Positions 1-10,900 of a stretch of DNA of 64,000 bases are shown in pieces (within the stretch, counting starts at the first letter, position 1; each line of letters starts with the position of its first letter). Origin of the DNA: Cercospora beticola (Eukaryota > Ascomycota > Dothideomycetes > Mycosphaerellales > Mycosphaerellaceae); contig NC_088937.1 of assembly GCF_033473495.1 (NCBI RefSeq), positions 1,426,001-1,490,000 on the forward strand, given 5' to 3'. The notes under the pieces are model-generated. The model saw only the letters and a program-made list of their open reading frames with translations, did no database searches and was not told the DNA's origin. The position numbers were made by a program, and so were the translations under genes.

Positions 1-316
1 GTATCTTTTGTGCAACAGAACGCCAATCCTCGAAAATGCCACTCCACCCATTTTTCATGCTTTCATCCTGGTTCTGCCGGTCCTCCGGTCTGTGCTGTGT
101 GTCTGCGTATGTTAGAGCGATAATGACTCACCGTTGGGTCGCGACATTGTCGTTTCGGGCCGTATGCCTCCGTGCTGGGCGGTGGCATGGACATGCTATG
201 GTTAGCACCTGCTGATTAGTAGATACGAGATGTCAAGGTTACAGCGCAGAGAGGCGGATTCTGGCTCGCAAATTGTGTCCTCTCTGCCAGGCCTTTGCAG
301 CGGGCAAGAAAGTGAC
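1..316. other. 3' flank of the acidic-protein gene
   Basis: This stretch lies downstream of the stop codon of the minus-strand acidic-protein gene. I see no open frame with a recognisable product, no RNA gene and no repeat in it. Confidence 0.4.
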
Positions 317-2776
317 CTAGTCCGCCCTCGCTTTCTTCAGCTCTGGCTCGTCGAAGTCAATGTGGTCCTCATCGGCCGCCTCGTCGAGCGATCGCTTGCC
401 CTGACGTGGGGTCAAAGTAGTGGGTGTGGTCGGCGCATCTTCGTCGTCATCAAGATCAAATCCGATGTCGTCCTCATCGTGCTCGAGGGGCTGAACCGGA
501 GGTACGGCTTCTGCTGACTCTTCGTCGTGATCGAACGGCTCGTTGCCATCATCATCAAGAAGGTCGAAGGCAGGGTCAAAGTCTTGCTCTTCTTCTGCGT
601 GATGCAACTCGCCATTCGCAGTGGAGATCAGTCCTTCCCCATCGTCGTGGCCGAGTTCGGCAGCTGCAGTGGCAGTCACGGCACCTTCTTGGTCGTCGTG
701 TTCATCAGGATTGTATTGAGCATCGGCATCACTACCTCCGTACTGCTCATCACCTTCATAGGAGAAGTCCTCGTTGTCGAACTCCAGAGCATACGGATCC
801 GCGGCTACGACCGCTTGATCCTCAGCTTCTTCGAGTAGCCCATCGGCAACAGCGGCTTCCTCTGCTATCTCAGTCGAATCCTGGTTCAACGGAGGAGAAG
901 TGTCATCGTCGCCGGGATTCTCATACAGCTCTGAAAGGCTCGTTGTCAGATCGTCGTTGTCAAAGTCGAGCTGGTCGTCAAGGTACTCACCAGTCGTGTC
1001 GTGCGCGGCGGCGGCACTAACAGCGGCCGAGCTTATATGAGACTCTGGGTCGACAGCACCTTCATGATCTGTTGCTCGCAAGTCCGACTTCACAGCGTCC
1101 TCGGCTGCCGCTCCATCTGCCTCTAGGTTCTCTTCAGCGGATGGTTGGTATGCCTCGTCGTATTCATCTGCTTCCTGCTCATGGGTCTCGTAGTACTCAG
1201 TGTCTTCTCCGTCATTGGCCGGTTCCTCTTCTTGGTAGTCATACTCCTGGTTGTATTCACCCTCGCCAGCGTGATCCTCTGGTAATTGCTGGTGGTCCTG
1301 GTCCTCGAAGTGATCGTCGACGTCCTCGTGCGTACTTGCCTCAGGTTGGACTGGATGGACCTCTGCCTCTGTACCTTCCGCTTCTTCGGCATACTCGTTT
1401 TCTTCTTCTTCGTTCTCGACCACAGGCAGACCGGCCCCGGTCGCCGCGAGATGCTTAAGCGTCGCGATACTGTTGCTGAAGTTCAGTTGTGTCGTTAGTG
1501 TTATCAAGAGGGGTGGCGCGTCGTGCTCGGGGATGCCGACGTTGTCATGGAGCTTTAGGTATACGCTGAGTACATCGTTGAGACTTGCAGCAGAGGCATG
1601 TACCGATGACTGTGTCAAAGTCAGCGAAGAAGCAGCGGTCCCGATTGACGGATCACATACCTCGGCGACCATCAGCCCAAATATCTCAAAGTTCAACACA
1701 AGCTCTCGAGATTCTGCGATCGAGTCGTCCTCGTCAAGTTTCAGCTCTAGCCGACCTCTAAGCTCGCTTATGAGGTCAGATAAGCTGACGTTGAGTAGAT
1801 TGTCATCTTTGAGTAGGCCGTCAGGCTGTGAGCGCGACTTGAACAGTGGCCACACATGATCACGATACTGTATGGAAATGGCGTGCAAAGTCCAGTCTGT
1901 GGGAGTAGGGGGGCCTTCGGGTACGAGCGTACTGGACACATCAATTGCTCCTGGAAGAAGAGGTGCTGGCTTAATTGCAAGGTCATCAGCCTCTTGCTTT
2001 AGGCTCTCTTCTTCGGCGGTGGCTTCAAGCTCCTGCTGTTGAGGCAATTGCGTATCATCGCCAGTCTCTGCCGTCTTCGGTTCGGATACTGCCGAATAAG
2101 TAGCGTCTGCTTCTGTGGCTCCTTGGCCCACGCTGTCTGCTTGCTGCACGGAATCGTTGTGGACTGCTTCACTTTGTAAGATATTGGTGTCCTCTGCCGA
2201 CGTGGAGACAGTCTCAGTGTGCTCGGTCTGCGGCTCAGGCACAGTCTCTGCTGCCACATCTTCGGAGACTTGCGCGATCTCTTTGACAGCAGGCTCGTGC
2301 TCTACGGACGCTTCCAGGGGCGCAGGCACGCTCTCTTCAGCTGGCATCGTCGATACCACAGTCGCCACGCTTTGGGCCTGCTCCGCAATTTGAACATCCT
2401 CGCCAGGTTGGCCTTCTGCGGGGTTGCCGACATACATCTCATCATCTTCGTAATCTATGAGTTCTTCGTCATCCATCTGCTCTTCAGCCGGCTGTGTTGC
2501 ATCATCACTGTCTTGCATCTCTTCCTCGATAATGGTCGGGACACTCGTGACGTTGGCATGTTCGACATCGGCCATCAAGTCATCAGTTGCCGCTGTACCA
2601 GGGCGCATCATATCGCCATCCTCTGACATATGGTCGTCATCGTGTGGCACGGTCTCAGCTGGATAGTCGTCAAAGACTATGTCGATGTCGCCGTCGTACT
2701 GCTGTCCTGGTGCTGGCGATGACATTTCCATGGCTTCCTCCATTGGGGGCATGGTCAGAGAAGCAAAGGTCGCCAT
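317..2776 (-). CDS. Acidic, low-complexity protein of unknown function (819 aa)
   Basis: A single exon starts at ATG 2776 and stops at 317. The protein is extremely rich in Asp and Glu with scattered Gln, Thr, Ala and Pro, and I see no catalytic motif, signal peptide or membrane segment. The most ordered-looking part is about residues 275-430, where hydrophobic and aromatic residues return (around TDWTLHAISIQYRDHVWPLF and ELRGRLELKLDEDDSI). This may be one folded domain between two acidic disordered arms. The C-terminus carries basic patches next to acidic runs (KRSLDEAADED, ELKKARAD), which could act in nuclear targeting. The gene is divergent from the delta-COP gene, with 560 bp between the start codons. 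I do not recognise the family. A chromatin or nucleic-acid-associated role is only a guess from composition. The long clean frame makes it a confident gene with an unknown function. Confidence 0.8.
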   Translation of the reverse strand: MATFASLTMPPMEEAMEMSSPAPGQQYDGDIDIVFDDYPAETVPHDDDHMSEDGDMMRPGTAATDDLMADVEHANVTSVPTIIEEEMQDSDDATQPAEEQMDDEELIDYEDDEMYVGNPAEGQPGEDVQIAEQAQSVATVVSTMPAEESVPAPLEASVEHEPAVKEIAQVSEDVAAETVPEPQTEHTETVSTSAEDTNILQSEAVHNDSVQQADSVGQGATEADATYSAVSEPKTAETGDDTQLPQQQELEATAEEESLKQEADDLAIKPAPLLPGAIDVSSTLVPEGPPTPTDWTLHAISIQYRDHVWPLFKSRSQPDGLLKDDNLLNVSLSDLISELRGRLELKLDEDDSIAESRELVLNFEIFGLMVAEVCDPSIGTAASSLTLTQSSVHASAASLNDVLSVYLKLHDNVGIPEHDAPPLLITLTTQLNFSNSIATLKHLAATGAGLPVVENEEEENEYAEEAEGTEAEVHPVQPEASTHEDVDDHFEDQDHQQLPEDHAGEGEYNQEYDYQEEEPANDGEDTEYYETHEQEADEYDEAYQPSAEENLEADGAAAEDAVKSDLRATDHEGAVDPESHISSAAVSAAAAHDTTGEYLDDQLDFDNDDLTTSLSELYENPGDDDTSPPLNQDSTEIAEEAAVADGLLEEAEDQAVVAADPYALEFDNEDFSYEGDEQYGGSDADAQYNPDEHDDQEGAVTATAAAELGHDDGEGLISTANGELHHAEEEQDFDPAFDLLDDDGNEPFDHDEESAEAVPPVQPLEHDEDDIGFDLDDDEDAPTTPTTLTPRQGKRSLDEAADEDHIDFDEPELKKARAD

Positions 2777-3336
2777 TATTGTACTCGTGCCGCGAGCTGC
2801 AGATCAAAGGGGAGAAGATGCGAGCATCGGCCAGGCGGGGTCTCAGCGTTGTTGTGTGAGGGACAAAGAGAACGGAAAGACACGTCCGCAACGGAAAGCG
2901 CGTCGAGTGTGGTTCAAGCCGTCGGCTTTGTCACGTTCTGCGAATCACGAGTCAAGCGTGATGGGGCGTATTTCCTCGAGTCGGCGCCTGGAAGCCTGAT
3001 CAGGCACTTGTCACGGTGTAATGCGGCGTTCGTCACGCGTGTCGAATGGCGACGCTCAAGAACGAGCGAGAGATGGAATTGTGAGGGAAAGGAGCTGGTG
3101 CGCGGAGGCGATGTGAAATGAGTGACGGGTGACTGAAAGCGGGAGGCCAGCGGGCCACTTCCGTGCAGTGCAGACCCTCGTCTTGGCGATCAACTTGCCA
3201 TCGCCAACTGGCTTGTTGCAGGCGCACAGGAGACGAGCAGCTGGACTGAACGGACCCTCACGCATTGCACACCACAACACACACTTGCGCAGCTGCGACA
3301 GCATACTCCAAGCGGTAATCTTAGCTGTCTGCCAAC
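2777..3336. promoter_or_regulatory. Divergent intergenic region (acidic protein / RET2)
   Basis: These 560 bp separate two divergently transcribed genes and must hold both promoters. An ACGCGT hexamer lies near 3035. It matches the MCB-type core, but the match is short and unsupported. No other feature was recognised. Confidence 0.3.
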
Positions 3337-4954
3337 ATGGTCAGTCAACTCTTGTACCACACATCCAATGCTTTGTGTGCTAACTCACATCCAGGTGGTA
3401 CTCTCCGCAGCGATCACGACCCGGTCGGGCAAACCTATTCTCGCCAGACAGTTCCGTCAAATGCAGAGATCGCGAGTTGAAGCACTCCTCGCATCTTTCC
3501 CCAAACTTGCGGATACGGCATCGCAACATACCACCGTCGAGCAGGACAACGTGCGATTTGTGTATCAACCGCTGGACGAGCTATACATGGTTTTGATCAC
3601 GAACCGCCAATCGAACATCCTCCAAGATATCAACACGCTTCACCTGTTCGCGCAGGTCGTCAGCACAATATGCAAGAGCCTCGATGAGCGGGAAATCGCA
3701 AGATGTGCCTTCGAACTTCTGTCAGCCTTCGACGAGATTGTCACATTAGGTTACAGGGAGAACCTCACTCTGAGTCAGATCAAGACTTTCCTCGACATGG
3801 AATCGCATGAAGAGCGCATTCAGGAGATCATTGCTCGCAACAAGGAGCTTGAGGCATCGGAGGAGCGCAAGCGGAAGGCCAAGCAGCTGGAGATGCAGCG
3901 CAAGGAGATGTCTCGCGCAACGAGGGGCGGAAGTGGGAACATTGGTGGCATGCCCAGGGCACCGAACTACCCTACATATACACCACCTGCTTCAACTCCA
4001 AGCATGACCGACTCCTACGACTCCTATAATGCAGCAAAGAACCAGTCTTTCAGCAAGCCATTGGCCACAAGAGGCAAGGGTATGCAGCTTGGCAAAAAGA
4101 AGACGACAAACACTATGTTCGATCAGCTCGGAGCTGAAGCGGCAGAAGCAAGTGCGCCATTAGCCGGCGTGCCAACACCAGCAGCTCCTTCCGTGCAACC
4201 TTCTGTGCCAGCCGGCAGGCCAAGCACGGATCGCGAGGGCATTCATGTGGTCATTGGAGAGGCCATCTCTGCACGCCTGTCACGAGAAGGTGACCTAGAG
4301 TCATTCGAGGTCAAGGGTGACTTGCAGCTCCGAATCACAGATCCCAGCCTGACACAAGTCAAGCTTGATCTGGCTGTCGGCGACACAAAAGGAGCTCAGC
4401 TTAATGCTCACCCGAAAGTCGACAAAGCACAATTCAAGAACAACAACACGATTCAGCTCCAGGATACGACCAAGGGCTTTCCTTCCAACAACAGCATTCA
4501 GGTCGCACGATGGCGGCTTGCCGCAAAGCCCGAGAACGTACAGGATCCACCAATAGTCTTCAGAGCTTGGCCTTCTGAGACTGATGCCGGCACGTGGAGC
4601 ATCACTGTCGAGTACGAGTTGACTGGCGGCGAAGCTCTGCGGGATGTCACAGTTGTAATTCCGTACGCTACGTCAGAACCTTCGGTGTCCAGTTTCGATG
4701 CTGTCTATGAAGTAAGCGGAGACAGCATAGACTGGACCATTGGTGACGTGGATGACAGCAATGCTTCTGGGACTTTTGAATTTGAAGCGCAAGCCTCTTC
4801 AGCCGATGACTTCTTCCCAATGCAGGTTCGGTTCAGCAAGAGCAAGCCTTGGGTGGAAGTGGACATCAGCAGCGTCACATTGCTCAATGAGGACCAAGAT
4901 GTCAGTTTCAGCAAGGACGTCAGGTCGGTGGCAGAGAACTTCACAGTGGTTTGA
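3337..4954 (+). CDS. RET2: Coatomer subunit delta (delta-COP)
   Basis: This is the delta subunit of the COPI coat, which drives retrograde Golgi-to-ER vesicle transport. The gene is read as join(3337..3339, 3395..4954), 520 aa. The first exon is only the ATG. A 55-nt intron starts GTCAGT, has a CTAAC branch at 3380-3384 and ends CCAG. Splicing gives MVVLSAAITTRSGKPILARQF, the expected delta-COP N-terminus, whereas the unspliced ATG at 3368 gives a foreign leader. The longin domain covers about residues 1-140 (MESHEERIQEIIARNKELE near its end). A basic, charged linker follows (KRKAKQLEMQRKEM). The mu-homology domain runs from about residue 275 to the end (IHVVIGEAISARLSREGDLE, then PWVEVDISSV near the C-terminus). 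Length is normal for the family. The downstream APC4 gene is co-oriented, 200 bp away. Confidence 0.95.
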
Positions 4955-5154
4955 TGTGGGCCGGGTGCATGATATAGATCTCACCAGTTCGTAGAGCAAA
5001 AGCAAAGACGTGACGGCGCGTCAATTTCGCGTCGCGCTAGTGCAATAGCGTCATGAAACTCAGTTCAACTCAGCCTACCTTGTAAATGACGACTTGTTCT
5101 CGACGCAAGAGTTAGAACACGCGACAATCACATGCAGTATGCGCGTCAGCGACC

Positions 5155-7683
5155 ATGACGACAGCTTCTCAATTGTCATCACTCAGCACGCTGTCCTCAA
5201 AGCGCCTGCCTCAGTCGATAAAATTCCCGTTCACAGCATATTCGCATAAACATGACCTGCTCGCCGTCGTAGTGGGACCATCAAGCGGCGAGACAGCATG
5301 GGAGGTTCAAGTCTTCCGCATTCTTTACGGCCAAATCGCGTTCTCCATTAAACGTTCGGACGCTGCGTTCTCGGAGAAAGAAATTGAAGTCACGGCCATC
5401 TCCTGGAAACCAGATGGAACCAGCCTTGGCGTTGGCTGGAGCGATGGCAAATATGGCATCTACGATGGAGGAACTGGACGACAGTTGAGACTTGCGGAAC
5501 TTCCTATCGAGAGCTCAAAGGAAGAATATGCACTGGATCTAAAGCTCCCGCTGAGCTTCCCGGATCCCGAGGATGAGTCGGAAGCGCGTGGCAGGTATGT
5601 CGCGGTGATGGGGTTCATGGAGCATCAGGTTCCAGAGAATAAGAAGACAAAGCAGCAACGGAGTCCTTCGAACTTGTACTCTACTGAGGATTGGTACGAA
5701 TCTATTGACTCGAATGAAGCGGATGGCGGCAATGCCTGGAGCAGTCTTCAGCAGTCAAATGGAGACAAAGCTGTTATGGATTTGCCACGAGCAATCGCGG
5801 CTCTGGACATCGCGACAGTTTTACCTCGACTCAGTGCCATACCATCACATGGCTTGGTGCAGCCAAAATCTGGTGCCGGAGCCAGCAAGTTTGGAACTCA
5901 AGCTGCAGCCGACACTCAGTTCGATGCCCAGAACAGCTCTATACCTGGTGTGGTGCAAAGCCTCGTAGTATGTCCGCATGCCGGCACTGTACAGGTGCTT
6001 GTAGATGAGACGGTCAACATCGGTGACGTTGCGAGCACAGCGAAGCCGGTGGCGCACGCAGCTCACCCAGAGGTGTCGACTCATGCTGTTCTTTGCCAAG
6101 GCAACGAGGAGGGAGAGCCGATGCAAATGACCTTTCTCGACTTGCCATTGTCGACTTTGAACGGCTCTACTCTCCATACGATTGCCACGAATACGAAACG
6201 CACACAGACCTTGCTCGACTACATCGTCCAGACAGCACGATGCATACAATTTGACTACGCAACAAACGTGGTTGTACCTTCACGTTTTGTCAAAGTCCTC
6301 GAGATGGACTTGGAAGACAAACACCCGAACGATGGCGATGCGCTGGCAAATTTGTATCATCTTGCCATGACTGGGTCGTTTCACCCTCAAGTCTTGGAAT
6401 GGATAGTCGACATCGTGAAGGACACGAACATCAGACGATGGGAGACACACATGAACACTTTGTATGGTAATATACAAAGTCATCTCTTCATCAATCTACT
6501 TCCTGCGCTTGATCGGTTCAGTGTGGCGGTGACCGCTCTGCGAGGCCAGGCAAAATACCATGAGAATGCGACCAGCTTCGACTGCTCACCAAAGTACTTC
6601 GATGCGCTGCTGGAAAACATCGACTGCATACGGCTTGTTGCACAAAAGATGCAGTTGATAGTCCAAAGCGAGCACAGGCAATTTCGAGCATTTAGTAAAT
6701 GGCTCAAGATGCAAGTGGACATTGCAGTCGCGGAGCCGTTCTCACAGAATGCCATGGAGACAGAAGAACGAGAGGTTCCCAACATCGATTACGCTCTCGT
6801 GCTGACTTACATCAAAAACAATCTGCTGCAGAGTGATCTCGCGGTCTTCATCGAAAATCGTCCGACCGCCCAAGAAGGCGCAACATGCGATAGAGATGGC
6901 TTCAAGTCGGCAGTCCACATTCGCGACATGAGCTACGAACGTACAAAAGAGGTCGTCAGTCAAATGAACAAGGGACAAGAACTCAAGGTCAAGGACGTCG
7001 CAGACCCAGAGTCCTTGGTCAATCTTTCGGCTCTGGTGTGCGGTCTCATTGGGCGCACAGACATCGCAGTCAAGCATGTCACTGAATGGCAGAACAGACT
7101 GGTATTTCCGCCCACCGATCCACCCTCGATCGTCCTGGACAGATGGCCTGCCCAGATCAAAGCACTGGGAATGACGATGAGTCCCTCAGGCAGAGACGGC
7201 TATGTCACGAATGTCCTCGGCATTGAAAACAGTGCTAGCAACGAGTTGCAGCTTTTGTCCATAGCAGCTTTGACAAGACCTGCCCGATCCTCAGTGGGAA
7301 ATGGCAACAATGCGGTAAGACGGCAGCGGCAATGGACGCAACAGAATCGTCAACTTTTCATGCCTCCAGGGCTCGAAGGCGAGTTTCTGGATGCGACATT
7401 CGTGCCGTTCAGCACTTCTATCATCATCGCATTGCTTCGTGCAGAGCAAATCGAAGATGTGTTGCTTGTCGCATACGGTATTGGGGAGCTGGCGAGCGAA
7501 GCCCCTCGGATCGTGCACCAATTCTCTACTGACAATGCGTTCCGGCCGGAGAAGTTGCTAGTAGGAGGAAGGCCTGGCAAACAGCTCTGCATTGTGTTTG
7601 GGAACAAGGGTCGGGAGTGGAGAGCCCTCGACCTTCAAAGTGTGGCTGCAGTACGAAAGGGCGAAGACATGGAGGTTGGCTGA
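5155..7683 (+). CDS. APC4: Anaphase-promoting complex subunit 4
   Basis: This is a scaffold subunit of the APC/C ubiquitin ligase (Cut20 in fission yeast), which triggers anaphase and mitotic exit. It is a single exon of 842 aa with ATG at 5155. The N-terminus has the APC4-type WD40 start: a hydrophobic strand LLAVVVGPSSG, then VTAISWKPDGTSLGVGWSDG, where the SWKPDG and GVGWSDG elements mark the family. The middle (about residues 400-540) has the APC4 long helical domain, with HPQVLEWIVDIVKDTNIRRW and HLFINLLPALDRFSVAVTAL. The C-terminal third returns to beta-rich sequence that would complete the propeller. Length fits fungal orthologs. It lies 200 bp after RET2 on the same strand and converges on the F-box gene. 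Confidence 0.93.
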   Translation: MTTASQLSSLSTLSSKRLPQSIKFPFTAYSHKHDLLAVVVGPSSGETAWEVQVFRILYGQIAFSIKRSDAAFSEKEIEVTAISWKPDGTSLGVGWSDGKYGIYDGGTGRQLRLAELPIESSKEEYALDLKLPLSFPDPEDESEARGRYVAVMGFMEHQVPENKKTKQQRSPSNLYSTEDWYESIDSNEADGGNAWSSLQQSNGDKAVMDLPRAIAALDIATVLPRLSAIPSHGLVQPKSGAGASKFGTQAAADTQFDAQNSSIPGVVQSLVVCPHAGTVQVLVDETVNIGDVASTAKPVAHAAHPEVSTHAVLCQGNEEGEPMQMTFLDLPLSTLNGSTLHTIATNTKRTQTLLDYIVQTARCIQFDYATNVVVPSRFVKVLEMDLEDKHPNDGDALANLYHLAMTGSFHPQVLEWIVDIVKDTNIRRWETHMNTLYGNIQSHLFINLLPALDRFSVAVTALRGQAKYHENATSFDCSPKYFDALLENIDCIRLVAQKMQLIVQSEHRQFRAFSKWLKMQVDIAVAEPFSQNAMETEEREVPNIDYALVLTYIKNNLLQSDLAVFIENRPTAQEGATCDRDGFKSAVHIRDMSYERTKEVVSQMNKGQELKVKDVADPESLVNLSALVCGLIGRTDIAVKHVTEWQNRLVFPPTDPPSIVLDRWPAQIKALGMTMSPSGRDGYVTNVLGIENSASNELQLLSIAALTRPARSSVGNGNNAVRRQRQWTQQNRQLFMPPGLEGEFLDATFVPFSTSIIIALLRAEQIEDVLLVAYGIGELASEAPRIVHQFSTDNAFRPEKLLVGGRPGKQLCIVFGNKGREWRALDLQSVAAVRKGEDMEVG

Positions 7684-7932
7684 ACAGGTGTTTCAAATAC
7701 TCTTAGGCAGTATCAGTGCCAGCTTCACGAATATGAAGAAGTGAGACAGACTACAGTTTTCTGTGCCACGCTGGCAGTTTGTACCTGTGGTATGCATGCC
7801 AGCCACTGTATGGCGTGAGAAGCTCACAAGATACTACAATCCTCATCCATCTTCAGGGAGCACAATTCATCCGCGCTGGCATGCCCATTTGCAAATCACC
7901 TTATCGACAGTCTCATCAGCGTCCCATGGTCA

Positions 7933-10900
7933 TCAATTGGTTGCGTTTGAGCCCTTTTCGATCTTGCCCGAGAATCTGCCAGTGCCTCCCGGGAGTAGTC
8001 CATCATACTCAACCTCCTCCGCCTTCGCGCGGTCAACCCAGCCTTGGCTCAATCCCCAAGCATACTGTAATGCGTTCAGCTCATGCTCTGGCATATGCTG
8101 CACAATACGGCCGATGTATCTGTCATTGGTCGTCATCATGGCTGGTAGTAGTGCCGCCTGACGACCACGGAACCAAGGCGACAAGTGGTGATCAGACCCA
8201 GCCTCAATTGCGAGTTGATCGATCGTGGTGTTGTTGATTAGCTTCACGTAGCCGCACGATTTTAGTTCGATGGTCTGCAGGTTGGTCAGCGCTCGAGCTG
8301 GCAATGGCTCCTCCCATGACTGAGGCTGAGGCAGGAAGTCGCTGAAGATCGGTCCGGGAGACAGCTTGTCTAGCATCTCTGCCCAGGAGCCTTCGCGATG
8401 ACCTTGTGTCCAGTGGGAAGGGTCAGCCTGATTGTGCTGTGCGGCGAAATTCTGCTGTGCTGCGGCGGCATTTGCTGGAAGCGCTGGGGGTACGTTGAAT
8501 GGGCCCAAGGCAGGCGGTGGGACAGGCTGGACAGCAGGGGCAGCAGCAGCATTGAACGCTGCGACAGCAGCGTTGACCTGCTGAATTGCCTGAGCGTGAG
8601 CATTGTTTTGCTGAGCTTGTTGTTGATTGAACAATTGCGGCGCAGGCTGAGCAGCAGGATTTGCTGCCCAGGCGAGTTGCGCGGCCTGCTGAACATTGTT
8701 CTGGAGCAACTGCTGCCAGCCAGCGGGAAGTCCCGGTATGTTCTGTAGCCATTGCGGCATCATCGCTTGTTGCGCCTGCCCTGCTGCCGCGGGCAACGCT
8801 GCCAAAGCCTGGAGAACTTGATTCTGCATGGCAGCCTGACCACCGGCTGCGAAACGAGGATGTGCAGTCAGAGATACAGAATCCAGAGTCAAAGTCTTCA
8901 GTGATTTGTCTGCGTGACTCTTGATCAGCCCCTCGAGGGTGACCGGGGTAATCCAGCAGTTGTGCAATGTAAGATGCTCGACGAAATTGAAGATCAAGCC
9001 CAGCTGATTGTTCACAGCCGTGCTGTGGTCGAGCTGTGTTATAGGAGCCGGAAGAACATGATTGTTACGGGCAAAGACTCCTTCAGCATGCTCCCCACCA
9101 GCTGTCCAGCCGATATTGAGCTTCTTGATGGTAGACTTCAAGCAGAGACGGTCGCGAAGTATGCACCGGTAAAAAGTGGTGACGGCCTCAGACGGGTGGC
9201 GCTGGCAAACCTCAGCGTATCCTGCGTTGTCTCGCTCAACAGTCCTCCAGTCCGGCTTGACGTGAATGGTGACATCCGTCACACTCGGAAGTGCTTCCCA
9301 GAACGCTTCTCGTGACAGAATCGGCAGCAGTCCACTGGAGACTTTAGCAATAGTCAGTACCTTGACCTTCCCAAAATTTGCTGGATTGTCCATGACCGCA
9401 AGCATATAGCACTCCAAGAAGGCGCGCTGTGCCCAATCAGTCTCCATAAGCCATTCCTTCTGCTCTTTTCGGAGCTCAGCAGGTACCAGGGCCGACTTGT
9501 CGTAGGCAGCAGAAGTCGTTAAGTCTGCTTGACTGATAGAAGTGTAAAGGAGTCCATAACGGCTCTCTGAGGACGCAGTTCCAGATGAGATTGCTGGTAC
9601 TGCTTTACCTGCCGCAATCGAAGACCAGGCTTGGGTGTTCGCAAATTTAGAGTCCTGAATTCCTGCGATCTCAGGAGGTGCCACGCTGAGTATGCGACGA
9701 TCAAGTGATACCTCTTTCTGATTTCCCCGAAAGCCGATACTTGCATGACAGTCCTGAAGTGCCTGCCAGAAGGTCTGTGCGTCTTGCGCCTGCTGATCTG
9801 GCGTCAATCGGGACGGTCCAAAGACGGGCGACGGACGCTGAAACACGCGAGCATGTATAGATCTGTCTGGGCCATTGAGCCAGCCTAGACCAGAATCAAT
9901 TGACAGGCCCAAGTCCTGCACTTTGCCCAAATTGGAAAAAGCCGCTTTCATTCTCAGCGTCTCATCTGCCGTACGTTCGAGACCTGCGAGACCAGCAAAC
10001 CGCGTGTATTGCTGGTGAGGCCATTCGTATGAGCCATAGTAAGCCGTTACGTGGTCGAGCTCTTTCTTCATCGGTGGCCGTGCCAGTTGGTCCTCAGCGA
10101 CTTCGAAGCTCATTCCAAAACGTCGAAAGTACGGGCCAAAGCCTCGGAAAACACGAAGCCCATGGCCTTTGTATACTTTGCCCTCGGCGTCGTGTTTGGC
10201 ATTCTGCCAATGCAGACCTCGTAGAGACCTGTCACTAGGTTGCTCATTGGAGTCCATTGCCTTGGCCTTACCTTTTGCCTCCGCCACAGGGGTCGCTCTC
10301 GGCATTCTGTGAGCGGCTTTACTATCCTCCTCGATCATATCGTAGAGTTCTGTGTTAAATGGCACCACTGCGGAGGCGAACAGATTTGCGGAAACCTTTT
10401 CTTCGAACTCCCTGTTGACCAGGCGCATCGATTTCAGGTCATCGCGCGACAAGGACGATGTGATCAGGTTGAAAATCTCCACGGGAAGTACCTCCCTTGG
10501 CCAGTCTGCCTGGCAGCGAGAAATGGTCTTGGTCAAATTGTTGATTCGCTCACCATGGCTGGGCAGAACGATCAATTCTGTGTCTTTGGTGATAGCTTCT
10601 GGTCTGTTGACACTGGACCTAGGGCACAGAGGAAGGTAACGTAGCTTAGTCACACCATCAGGCATGCCACCAGTCAGTCCACTGGCCTCTGTGCTGAAGA
10701 GGATTGCAGAGTAGCACTGTAAGAGCTCTGCAGCAGATGTCGATGTCTCAGTCAGCTGAGCGCGCACGACCATCATGGCGTCGGTGAATCGCGTTCGTGG
10801 TGCAGGACCTGCATTGTTGATTGGAATGGCAGATCCTGCTGCTGTATCAGATATGTCCATGTCGAATAGCTCAGTGTCATCTTCGTCGTCTAGAAGCGCT

